A DNA stretch of 26,898 bases from Methanoregula sp. (lineage in GTDB: Archaea; Halobacteriota; Methanomicrobia; Methanomicrobiales; Methanospirillaceae). The stretch spans positions 26,066 through 52,963 of the forward strand of contig PMDE01000122.1 of the NCBI GenBank assembly GCA_003154335.1. The letters are read 5' to 3'. The notes beneath the pieces are model-generated. The model saw only the letters and a program-made list of their open reading frames with translations, was not told the DNA's origin and did not search any database. This document shows positions 16,596 through 24,393 of this stretch, piece by piece (the first letter of the stretch is position 1; each line of letters begins with the position of its first letter). The translations under genes were made by a program, and so were the position numbers.

Positions 16596-16667
16596 TAATG
16601 CAATATCTCAGCACACAGGCGCTCTTATGAAGATAAAAAACAGATTATACATCCTTAATCCATAGAT

Positions 16668-17605
16668 AGAATCACGTAGCAGGGGACAGGTCATGCAATT
16701 GCGCTTCACCACGCCCTCGGCTCAGCTTTGATCCCTCAAATTCGAGTACATCGATACCAGCCTTACGAAAATTCCTGTTGGTAAACGTTGCGATCGGTTG
16801 CGATTACGACACCGGACTTAAGCGATTATATTATTTCCATCATCCCATTGCTGGTGGGAAGCTTCATCGGTACCTCCTCACGTTGGAATGACACCCGGGT
16901 CCCCGATTTCCAATGCGTCAGTAACGGCGCTGATAAAATTTTCTTCCCGGGTCACGCTGAACATTGCCTCTTCTCTGCCGGGTCGTAAACTATAAATCAC
17001 CTGCTTTTCACAACTTCGGGGAAAACCGTTACTTTATCCACATCCAGCATCGTTAAGACAGTATCAAAATGCATATGCGCACGATCCCGACTCATGCGGG
17101 CAACGATGATGCGGTCTGCGGCTTGTCCGGTAAAAAGTGAATGTGCCAGTTGTTCGATCATCTGGCTTTGGGTCCTTTCGCTCATACCGTTTATAACGAT
17201 CCGGTTTCTGATTGGTATCATATCACCACCCTCAATCGAGAAATTGGCTTTATCCTTGACACTGAATTTTTTTTCATCAATTGGAGATCGGAACAGGAGC
17301 AAAAATCTGCATTCCGGAACCTCGGAGGGTACCGGTTAACAACCGCGGCATTGAAGGATTCAGATCATCGGTGGGCCAGTCCATCGGATTAACTGAGGCA
17401 CCGTTATAGATCCAGCTCGATAAATCCCGGGGAAACAGCGTGTTTGGAAGAGGCTGTAATATGAATGCACCCGGGCCCATTGACCGCAGCGCTAAGCGAG
17501 AAAAGGGAAAGGTCTTTACACCAGAATACATTCAAGTTCGCCGACTGTGAGACCTCCCATGAGATGTCTGGCCAGTCCGGGAAAGAAATCAACGATTATT
17601 ATATT
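16668..17605 (-). pseudogene. arcA: Arginine deiminase, truncated and frameshifted
   Basis: Arginine deiminase turns arginine into citrulline and ammonia. Read from high to low coordinates the order is FFPGLARHLMGGLTVGELE, LQPLPNTLFPRDLSSWIYNG, ASVNPMDWP, FSIEGGDMIPI, INGMSERTQ, RAHMHFDTVLTMLDVDK, QQWDDGNNIIA, NVY/TNRNFRKAGIDVLEFEG, KLSRGRG and finally CMTCPLLRD (16671-16697). The last contains the catalytic Cys, and RD/IEGGD/AHMHFD are the substrate-binding residues. These lie in several frames with internal stops. About 100 N-terminal residues are missing: the frame begins at 17605, only 34 nt past the stop of the pyrophosphatase gene. Catalytic residues survive, so the loss seems recent. 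No carbamate kinase or ornithine transcarbamylase gene is seen. Confidence 0.9.
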
Positions 17606-17638
17606 TCAAATATCAGAAAAACATAGCAAAACCGGTTA

Positions 17639-19270
17639 TTACGGTTCAGTACGGGACTGCCCTCGGAGTTTCGCCCCCAGCCAGGGCAGGAAATCCTTTT
17701 TTCTTGACATGACCCCCGAAAGCCTTAATGGCAATTTATTCCCGAAAAGTGCCTGCATGAGATCAGGATCAGCAATTCCCTGAAGCTCACTTGATTTTTC
17801 CAGCACGTTTGTAAAAAGAACCAGGACCATATCAGTTCCGGACGCGTTTTTTATCCTGCCAAGCTCCTGACAGATCGCATCATTCCTCTCACGGTTCCAG
17901 GTAAATGACGGCACCATGACCTGAGATATGAGCACCTTTTTTTCAAAGAGAGTATATTCCTTGGTGTCGCGAGCGAGGATCATGTCCAGAGGAGACCCCA
18001 AAAGATCCATGCTCTGTTTTAAGAGCGCAATCCCGAGTTCGTCCGGATCTTCACCGGCGATAAGGGCAAGATAATTCACCGCCAGAATATCTTGAGGAGA
18101 AGTAGTTGACATACGGAGGGAAAGAGTATCTGACAGGATGCCGCAGAGCAGGGCGCACGCGCAGGAATATGAGGGAGCCAGGCCCGATTCCCTGAATTTC
18201 AAAGCTATAATGGTTGATGTAGCTCCAACCGGATCATTTAAGAAGCGTATCGGTTTTAAAGTGGTAATGGTCCCCAACCGATGGTGATCGATTATTTCGA
18301 CGATCTCTGCTTCTTCTATTCCATCCACTGAATGGGAGACCTCATTGTGGTCTAGGAGAATCACTGATTTCCGTACGTCCTCCAGCAGGGTTGTCCTTGT
18401 AAGAACACCGGCAAGTATCCCGTCAGTGGTGACGACACATGCTGCCCGGAATTTTGAAACTGACACAACCTGCCGGGCATGGGAGATCGTGTCGGTAGTC
18501 GTGAGCACAGGAACGTTGGTCTCCATCACTTCCCGTGCAGGGAGGGAAAGGTTGATCATTCTTCCAACCCCGAATGCATCGAGCTTGGTCGAAAGGACAC
18601 ACACCCCGAGATGGGACGCTGCAGTCGCAACGCGGTCCCCGACAGGTGCCCCCTGGGCAATGATCAGACAGGCAATTCCTGCAGAAATAAGAGCGAACTG
18701 ATCTGATTCGTTATCACCGACAACAACAATGTCTTGTGTGTTAATTTTGCCGAGTGTGACCCGAAGTGCGTCGATAGCGATATAGACATGACCACTTAAG
18801 TTTTGCCTGGAAGCAACCACGATGTTTGCTCTCAGTATCCGCGCAAGTGATTCAACTGAAAGGGGAGTAACACTGAGCTCAGCAAGATGAATCTTCTGGA
18901 TATAGGCAGCGGCCAGGGCATGCTCCCCCACCATGCCGACCAGTTTTCCCGTACTGTCGGTGATCACAACATTCCGGATCCCTTCTTTTTCCATGAGCGC
19001 TGCAACGTCAACAGCCGGTACATCCTGCATCAAAGAAAAGACCGGTTTATAGGAAATGTCCGATAGCTTTGGTTTTACAGAAGGAATTAATACCGGATCG
19101 GGAATTCCAAACCGTTCCAGCATGAATACGGATTCCGGATTCAGTTCGCCACATCGTGCAGGAATATATCTCCCGGGTTCGGACCGGTTTTTTAATTCCG
19201 CGTACCCTATGACACTTGCAATACTGTCCGTATCCGGCTGCCGGTGGCCAAAAAGATAAATATTGTTCAT
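17639..19270 (-). CDS. Mn-dependent family II inorganic pyrophosphatase with CBS-DRTGG-CBS insert
   Basis: Cytoplasmic enzyme that splits pyrophosphate into two phosphates. 543 aa. The catalytic DHH half starts with GHRQPDTDS (8-16; His9, Asp13, Asp15 are metal ligands) and resumes with LLDHNE (305-310) and DHHR (328-331). The C-terminal DHHA2 domain ends with SRKKD (522-526), the substrate-binding RKK motif. Between residues about 70 and 298 is a regulatory insert: CBS (73-125), DRTGG (about 130-230), CBS (245-298). In known enzymes such inserts bind adenine nucleotides, and the DRTGG form also binds diadenosine polyphosphates. ATG 19270 follows AGAGG; a TATA-like box lies 30 nt upstream. 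All catalytic residues are present. Confidence 0.92.
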   Translation of the reverse strand: MNNIYLFGHRQPDTDSIASVIGYAELKNRSEPGRYIPARCGELNPESVFMLERFGIPDPVLIPSVKPKLSDISYKPVFSLMQDVPAVDVAALMEKEGIRNVVITDSTGKLVGMVGEHALAAAYIQKIHLAELSVTPLSVESLARILRANIVVASRQNLSGHVYIAIDALRVTLGKINTQDIVVVGDNESDQFALISAGIACLIIAQGAPVGDRVATAASHLGVCVLSTKLDAFGVGRMINLSLPAREVMETNVPVLTTTDTISHARQVVSVSKFRAACVVTTDGILAGVLTRTTLLEDVRKSVILLDHNEVSHSVDGIEEAEIVEIIDHHRLGTITTLKPIRFLNDPVGATSTIIALKFRESGLAPSYSCACALLCGILSDTLSLRMSTTSPQDILAVNYLALIAGEDPDELGIALLKQSMDLLGSPLDMILARDTKEYTLFEKKVLISQVMVPSFTWNRERNDAICQELGRIKNASGTDMVLVLFTNVLEKSSELQGIADPDLMQALFGNKLPLRLSGVMSRKKDFLPWLGAKLRGQSRTEP

Positions 19271-19299
19271 GGAGCCTCTGAGGTTTTTCTTAAATCTGT

Positions 19300-19307
19300 A
19301 TATTAAA
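19300..19307 (-). promoter_or_regulatory. TATA-like box for the pyrophosphatase gene
   Basis: TTTAATAT on the minus strand, 30 nt before ATG 19270. Confidence 0.4.
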
Positions 19308-19429
19308 TGTTCATATCAGCACATAAGGAATGGCAAGCGGTAACTGTTTTTCAAACACCTACTGATTTCATCGATTCCTCGTAACAGGACATAAAACCAG
19401 GCACCGATACCGGGTTGTCGGAAAAAACG

Positions 19430-19443
19430 ATAAAATATTTTAT
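19430..19443. repeat. 14-bp perfect palindrome in a divergent promoter region
   Basis: ATAAAATATTTTAT, between the divergent pyrophosphatase and YkgJ-type genes, about 110 nt before the latter. All A/T, so chance is possible; a regulator site is the alternative. Confidence 0.25.
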
Positions 19444-19556
19444 TTTGTGCCCGTAAAAAAAATATTCTCTTCCGGTAAACCAGTGGGATCGTGAATGATC
19501 ATAAAAACTAATGATTATTCTCACATAGGTATAATAGACAAGTAAAAGGTATGCAT

Positions 19557-19952
19557 ATGTCGTCTGATCAGACCTGTACCCAATGCGGACGGTGTTGCGA
19601 GAAGTGGGGATGGGGCCAGAGAGGCGTTATTGAAGATCTCCTCCCGTGGCTTGAAGAAAACCGTATTGATATTCTTCAACATGTTTCAGTGATTTTGAAG
19701 CAGAAAAAACCATGCAGCGGAAAGGACATTTCAAAGAAGGATCTGCCGGTTGTTATCCGAATTGACTATTGGACAGACAAAGACGGAAGGGCATTAAACT
19801 ATTGCCCCTTTTTCCTGCGAGCTGCTGATGGAAAGGTATATTGTAAAATTCATCATACAAAACCGAAAATCTGCATAGGTTTCAAGCCCTGGAACGAGGG
19901 AATTCGCGATTATGCTCTTAACTGCCCGGCATGCAGGAATACAACACCCTGA
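19557..19952 (+). CDS. YkgJ-type Cys-cluster protein, second copy
   Basis: 131 aa from ATG 19557 (another ATG two codons upstream). C-x2-C-x2-CC (CTQCGRCC) is about 7 residues in. Later cysteines (YCPFF, YCKIHH, KICIGF, CPAC) match the arrangement of the gene at 5608-6093, including KPKICIGFKPW against KPDMCCTYQPW. Metal or Fe-S binding is expected; the role is unknown. AGGT precedes the second ATG and GTATAATAG (19529-19537) is a TATA-like box about 20 nt upstream. Convergent with ornithine decarboxylase; the gap 19953-20042 shows nothing. Confidence 0.78.
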   Translation: MSSDQTCTQCGRCCEKWGWGQRGVIEDLLPWLEENRIDILQHVSVILKQKKPCSGKDISKKDLPVVIRIDYWTDKDGRALNYCPFFLRAADGKVYCKIHHTKPKICIGFKPWNEGIRDYALNCPACRNTTP

Positions 19953-20042
19953 TAAAAACTTAATGAACTATTTTTCTGATATGGTTATCATTATTACAGT
20001 GAATATTACCGCCGAAAACGAATACTTTGCTATTAAAAAAAA

Positions 20043-21236
20043 TTACTTATTGATGTGCACAACTTTTGCAGGAGGAAAACCATTAAAAAAGGTGGATGAT
20101 GCGTGGGAGTAGGCACCGATATTTTCGGAATAAACCAAATCTCCGATTTCAAGGTCCGGAAGATCAGCAGAAAGTGTAATGGTGTCAAAGGCATCACATG
20201 TTGGACCAAATACCGCAGAAATCTGTGTCTCGCCACCACGAAAAGCCAGAACCGGGTAGGTTACATGATCAAATACCTGTCCGGAATAGGTGTGATATAC
20301 TCCGTCATTAATATAGTAGCAGGGTTTTCCGTCGCGGAATGCTTTCCCGACCACTTTGGAAACAAGCATGCAGGCATTTGCTACCAGAAACCTTCCCGGC
20401 TCTGCCAGTATCTCCATATCCGGGGGGAAAAGTCGTTTAATCTCTGCTTCCAGTTTATTGGCAAGCGTTTTTACAGATTTTACCTCCGGGTGGTACTTTA
20501 CCGGAAAACCCCCGCCGATATCAAGAATCCTGATTTTCCGGCCAGTACGTGTTTCAGTCTCTTTAATAATATCAGCCGATATCTGCAATGCCTGGACATA
20601 ATTCTCAAAATTGGTACACTGACTGCCTACATGGAAACTTAACCCTTCAACAACCAGCCCCAGTGAAAATGCATCGACAATGAGATCAACTGCTTCACCA
20701 GGATGTGCCCCGAATTTTGAAGAAAGTTCAACCATGGAACCGGTGTTGGGAACACGCAGCCTAAGGACGAGTCCGGAATGAGGGGCATGGTCCTTAATCT
20801 TTTTCAGCTCTTCATGGTTATCGAATGTTACCAGAGGTTTGTAGTGATCGAGAGCTTCGAGGGTTTCTATCGGCTTGATAGTATTTGCGTAAATGATCTT
20901 ATCCCAAATCCATGCCTGACGCTCCTTTTTTGGCATCTTTTTAATATTTTCAAAGACGATCATGAATTCGGGCATGGATGCAACATCAAAGCTGCTTCCC
21001 ATGTCGTAGAGTGTCTTCACGATATCAGGATTTGAATTTGCTTTAACCGCGTAGTACACCTGTATTTTGGGAAAATGTTTTTTAAATTCCCGGTAGTTCG
21101 ACCGGATCTTTTCATGGTCGATTACAAAGATGGGAGTTCCCTGTTCGCGTGCAAGTTTCTGCAATAGTTCCTTTCTTGCCTCCCCGATATGAGGTACTCC
21201 GTCATCATGCTCTTTTGTTATTATACACTTCTTCAT
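20043..21236 (-). CDS. Ornithine decarboxylase (fold III, PLP)
   Basis: Cytoplasmic PLP enzyme, 397 aa. The Schiff-base Lys is K65 in YYAVKANS. FHVGS (H202) stacks on PLP, GGGFP (241-245) and EPGR (279-282) bind its phosphate, and GPTCDAFD (C347, D348) supplies the second-subunit catalytic Cys and substrate-binding Asp typical of ornithine decarboxylases. Diaminopimelate decarboxylases have a different CESGD-type motif there, which argues against lysA. Lysine or dual ornithine/lysine use is possible. It lies 33 nt after homospermidine synthase on the same strand, with GGGAG before the ATG, so it probably makes putrescine for that enzyme. Confidence 0.85.
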   Translation of the reverse strand: MKKCIITKEHDDGVPHIGEARKELLQKLAREQGTPIFVIDHEKIRSNYREFKKHFPKIQVYYAVKANSNPDIVKTLYDMGSSFDVASMPEFMIVFENIKKMPKKERQAWIWDKIIYANTIKPIETLEALDHYKPLVTFDNHEELKKIKDHAPHSGLVLRLRVPNTGSMVELSSKFGAHPGEAVDLIVDAFSLGLVVEGLSFHVGSQCTNFENYVQALQISADIIKETETRTGRKIRILDIGGGFPVKYHPEVKSVKTLANKLEAEIKRLFPPDMEILAEPGRFLVANACMLVSKVVGKAFRDGKPCYYINDGVYHTYSGQVFDHVTYPVLAFRGGETQISAVFGPTCDAFDTITLSADLPDLEIGDLVYSENIGAYSHASSTFFNGFPPAKVVHINK

Positions 21237-21269
21237 GGTTTCTCCCTCATTTGCCGGTACAAGAGTGAT

Positions 21270-22712
21270 TCATCGCACGAATAAGAAGTTTTTGAATTGC
21301 CAGACATCATCATAATCATAATCGTTCTCCGGGTTCTCTTTGAAGTATACCTTCCTGTTTTTTAGTGGGGTCCAGTCTGAAGGCCCTGAATAGAATTCCC
21401 CGAGGTACGGCCTCGCAATTTCCAGCACGCATTCATGGGGAAGATCATCAGGAAGACAGAACCCCTTTTTCGGGTTTGCTATCATCCACATCACTGCAGT
21501 AACCACACCGAGTGCGACCTGAACCGTGGTTGCATTCTGGCCGGGTGCAAGGGTTTTTGCCTCCTCGATCGACAAGATGCTGCCTGTCCACCAGGATTTA
21601 TAAGGATGACCCATCAGGAGGGCTCCCAGGATATCCGATCCGGAAATAATCTCCCGGTCGTTCAGTATACGCAATTTTGGTTGCAGCTCGTAATTTCTTC
21701 CCCGCAGTTCATGAAGTGAAGCAATTGTCGCATCACACGGCAGGTATGCATAATGCACCGTCGGGCGGTAGATCGCCCTGCCCTCATTCCAGACAGTCCA
21801 GCGGTCTGATATTCCAAATGCCTCCCCGTGCCGGATTACCATTCCTACAATCTCGTGGTGAGGAAGCCAGGATCTTACCCAAGTGTTGATGCCCATCCGG
21901 GCCAGCAGTATTTCATTTTTCGGGCCTACTGGAGGTATATGAGCCTGATCAGGAAGCTCTTTTTCATGAGTTCCCCATCCTATCTCAGCGGGTGCGGTTC
22001 CTTCTTCCCTGAGACCTTCAATGCACCAGGTCCCAACAAATTCATCTACTTTCTTTGGTGATCGGGAGATCTGGGTGTCCCTCTCGGAGCAATGAATGAC
22101 TTTTATTCCGGTTTCCATGGCAAGACGGGCAAAATTCTGCTCCCTGATGAGACCATCCATGTGTCCGGGATCAGGCGCGATCCCATCTGCAATCATCCGG
22201 CGCGCAATATCAACAAGTCCCTGCCGGGCAAAGTGGGAAATTAAACCGGGGTTTGCGCCGTGGTCAACAACCGAGGTAGGACCTTCATGCCAGTCTTTTG
22301 TAAGTTCATGAAGTTTCATCTGCCGGTAATACAAGGTCTTTTCATAGGGTCCTGCGGTGAATTTTTCGGCATCGGGATCCCATGCCTCAACCGAAGTATT
22401 CACGTACAGAACATTGTGGTCATGACACCACTGGACCATCTCACAACAATCGATGTTCCAGGCAAGATCGATCAATAAACCGCCAGCTGAAAGGTATTCA
22501 GCCAGGATCTGGGGGAGGTCGTCCGGCGTAACCTTCCTCTTGAAAAACTGGAGTCCTCCCGAAGTCCAGGCTTTAAGATCCTGCGCTTTATCCTTAAAAT
22601 CGATGATTGTGATATTTTCAAGGGGTATGTTTACATGTCGGAGCAGGATAGGGAGTGTGCACTTGGCCACCGCTCCATATCCGATAATCAATACCTTATT
22701 ATTAAATTCCAC
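21270..22712 (-). CDS. hss: Homospermidine synthase
   Basis: Enzyme that joins aminobutyl groups to form homospermidine from two putrescines, using NAD. 480 aa, matching the bacterial-type HSS length (about 477). It opens with VEFNNKVLIIGYGAVAKCTL, the family's N-terminal Rossmann strand and GxGxxA loop, followed by PILLRHV and an IIDF acidic end. Later segments include DLAWN, VNTSVEAW, VDHGANPGL (active-site region) and GPKNEILL. The start is GTG 22712: a strong GGAGG lies 6 nt before it and the Rossmann strand begins at once. The frame stays open for 74 more codons upstream, but those residues have no counterpart. First gene of the operon with ornithine decarboxylase. Confidence 0.88.
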   Translation of the reverse strand: MEFNNKVLIIGYGAVAKCTLPILLRHVNIPLENITIIDFKDKAQDLKAWTSGGLQFFKRKVTPDDLPQILAEYLSAGGLLIDLAWNIDCCEMVQWCHDHNVLYVNTSVEAWDPDAEKFTAGPYEKTLYYRQMKLHELTKDWHEGPTSVVDHGANPGLISHFARQGLVDIARRMIADGIAPDPGHMDGLIREQNFARLAMETGIKVIHCSERDTQISRSPKKVDEFVGTWCIEGLREEGTAPAEIGWGTHEKELPDQAHIPPVGPKNEILLARMGINTWVRSWLPHHEIVGMVIRHGEAFGISDRWTVWNEGRAIYRPTVHYAYLPCDATIASLHELRGRNYELQPKLRILNDREIISGSDILGALLMGHPYKSWWTGSILSIEEAKTLAPGQNATTVQVALGVVTAVMWMIANPKKGFCLPDDLPHECVLEIARPYLGEFYSGPSDWTPLKNRKVYFKENPENDYDYDDVWQFKNFLFVR

Positions 22713-22947
22713 TCCTGTCCTCCGGATTGAATATCTGTTTAGATGCAATGCAAATGTTTGTAAATAGTACATGTAAAACAGATGGGAAAAATTTGTCGCA
22801 TTTTGTGATTTTAATCCTTGCTCGAAATATTCGTTTAACTCGGGATGCCGGCGATCTAGAATGAAAAAAAGGGGGTTATTATCATTCCCGCTGCTATTTT
22901 TTACTACGATATCTACCTTTTCCGATAATTCCAAAAAAATGGATACT

Positions 22948-22957
22948 TATTTTATTG
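22948..22957 (+). promoter_or_regulatory. TATA-like box for the SepCysS operon
   Basis: TTATTTTATT, 28-37 nt before the TTG start at 22985. GGTGAT (22976-22981) just before that TTG is a strong match to the archaeal 16S tail, so translation from TTG is credible. The rest of the 22713-22947 divergent gap is AT-rich with no gene. Confidence 0.45.
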
Positions 22958-22984
22958 TCTTCCCTATACTAGTAAGGTGATCCC

Positions 22985-23167
22985 TTGTCCAAACGGGCAG
23001 TTGATATGGTTTTTCATGCAATGCACTCTCTTACTGATCTTCGAATAATTCTCCGGCAGACTGCTCCCTTGCATGAACTTGATAGCGAACAGAGACAGCA
23101 GGCTGAGCGATTGCTGGATAATCTCGAACATCAGGTTTCATCGTTAAAGCAGGAGATGCTGAAATGA
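22985..23167 (+). CDS. 60-aa helical protein coupled to SepCysS
   Basis: A 60-aa frame starting at TTG with GGTGAT in the right register. The sequence is highly helical: MSKRAVDMVFHAMHSLTDLR, then an LDSEQRQQAERLLDNLEHQ amphipathic helix and a short Lys-rich end. No Cys or catalytic motif. Its stop overlaps the SepCysS ATG by 4 nt (ATGA), so the two are tightly coupled. In methanogens SepCysS works with a helical adaptor, SepCysE, that ties it to the Sep-tRNA synthetase, and some SepCysS proteins carry an adaptor-like N-terminal extension. This protein could be such an extension, encoded separately (inference from context, not from recognised similarity). Confidence 0.65.
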   Translation: MSKRAVDMVFHAMHSLTDLRIILRQTAPLHELDSEQRQQAERLLDNLEHQVSSLKQEMLK

Positions 23168-24345
23168 GGTGCGGAGCCGGAATTGAAGCACGACAGGTAA
23201 ATGAGCTTTTTATCAATATAGACCCCATCCAGGCCGGGGGGAGGCTGACAGCTGATGCCATGAACGCGGTAAACGCTTATGGGGATGGGTATTCGGTCTG
23301 TGATAACTGCAGAAAGCCCCACCGCCTCGATTACATCAACAAACCCCCTGTAGCCGGTTTTCATAAAGACGTAGCAAAATGGCTCAATATGGATGATGTA
23401 AGAACCGTACCGGGAGCACGTCGGGGATTCCAGGCTGCTGCCCAGACATATATAAACAAAGGGGATCCGGTACTTCTTACAACCCTCTCTCATTATACCG
23501 AATTTCTCGCAATTGAAGAAGCGGGTGGCTTTGCAAGGGAGATTCCTGCTAATGAAAACATGATGATTACTTCAGATGCGGCGGCTATGAAAATAGAAGA
23601 AGTAATCCGTGAATTTGGTAAAGTTCCTGTACTTGCATTCATTGATCATGTAGATTACCAGTACGGCAACATGCATGACGTCAAAGCTATCGCCAAAGTC
23701 GCCCGGCAGTATGACATTCCGGTGGTATATAATGGGGCTTATACAGTAGGCATCCTGCCGGTTGACGGCAAAGATCTCGGCGTAGATTTTGTTGTCGGTT
23801 CCGGTCACAAGAGTATGGCTTCTCCAGCACCATCCGGGATACTTGCAGCGACGCGGGAACGATCCGCCGAAGTCTTTCGTACTACGACCATCGAAGGCGA
23901 TGTGACAAAACGGAGGTTCGGTATCAAAGAACCGGCGATGCTGGGCTGCACCCTTATGGGAGCAACGCTGATTGGTATGATGGCTTCGTTTCCTCATGTG
24001 AAAGAGCGCGTTAAGCATTTTGACCGGGAGCTGGAAAACAACCGTATCGTACTTGAAGCTCTCCTTTCTGTCAATGGCACAAAAGTTCTTTCACAATACC
24101 CAAGAAAACACACACTTACCCGGATAGATACTATTGCGTCTTATGATAAGGTGGCAGAATCCCATAAAAAGAGAGGATTTTATTTTTCAGGCGCCCTTGA
24201 AGAAAAAGGTATCACGGGGGTTATTCCCGGTGCAACAAAGGTCTGGAAATTCAATACATACGGGATGACAAAAAAGCAGGCATGCTATCTTGCTGATGCA
24301 TTAATTGACATTGCGAGAGAGAATGGCCTCCCGGTGAATGGCTAA
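23164..24345 (+). CDS. pscS: O-phosphoseryl-tRNA(Cys):Cys-tRNA synthase (SepCysS)
   Basis: PLP enzyme that converts phosphoseryl-tRNA(Cys) into Cys-tRNA(Cys), the methanogen route to cysteine. 393 aa. It opens with LFINIDPIQAGGRLT and YGDGYSVCDNC. Cys46, Cys49 and Cys262 (MLGCTL) are the three conserved cysteines that handle sulfur or a cluster in this family. The PLP Lys is K216 in GSGHKSMASPAPSG. FIDHVDYQYGNMHD and NGAYTVGILPVDG are family-typical. It overlaps the 60-aa gene by 4 nt. The partner SepRS gene is not in the window. Confidence 0.93.
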   Translation: MRCGAGIEARQVNELFINIDPIQAGGRLTADAMNAVNAYGDGYSVCDNCRKPHRLDYINKPPVAGFHKDVAKWLNMDDVRTVPGARRGFQAAAQTYINKGDPVLLTTLSHYTEFLAIEEAGGFAREIPANENMMITSDAAAMKIEEVIREFGKVPVLAFIDHVDYQYGNMHDVKAIAKVARQYDIPVVYNGAYTVGILPVDGKDLGVDFVVGSGHKSMASPAPSGILAATRERSAEVFRTTTIEGDVTKRRFGIKEPAMLGCTLMGATLIGMMASFPHVKERVKHFDRELENNRIVLEALLSVNGTKVLSQYPRKHTLTRIDTIASYDKVAESHKKRGFYFSGALEEKGITGVIPGATKVWKFNTYGMTKKQACYLADALIDIARENGLPVNG

Positions 24346-24365
24346 AAATCAGAATTATTAATCTG

Positions 24366-24373
24366 TTTTTTTT
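24366..24373 (+). terminator. T8 tract after SepCysS
   Basis: Eight T residues 20 nt after the stop, in the 48-nt gap before the convergent amt gene; a probable oligo-T terminator. Confidence 0.45.
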
Positions 24374-24393
24374 CATAAACCAGTAAATACCTC

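Noticed and set aside
16997..17302. 101-aa minus-strand frame as an intact protein
   Set aside because: It holds IEGGD and AHMHFDTVLTM, the middle of arginine deiminase, with no valid start; part of the pseudogene.
17277..17531. 84-aa minus-strand frame as a separate gene
   Set aside because: It contains LQPLPNTLFPRDLSSWIYNG and NPMDWP, the arginine deiminase motifs; it is a piece of the arcA pseudogene.
22713..22934. N-terminal extension of homospermidine synthase
   Set aside because: The extra 74 residues lack family counterparts and a strong GGAGG lies before GTG 22712.
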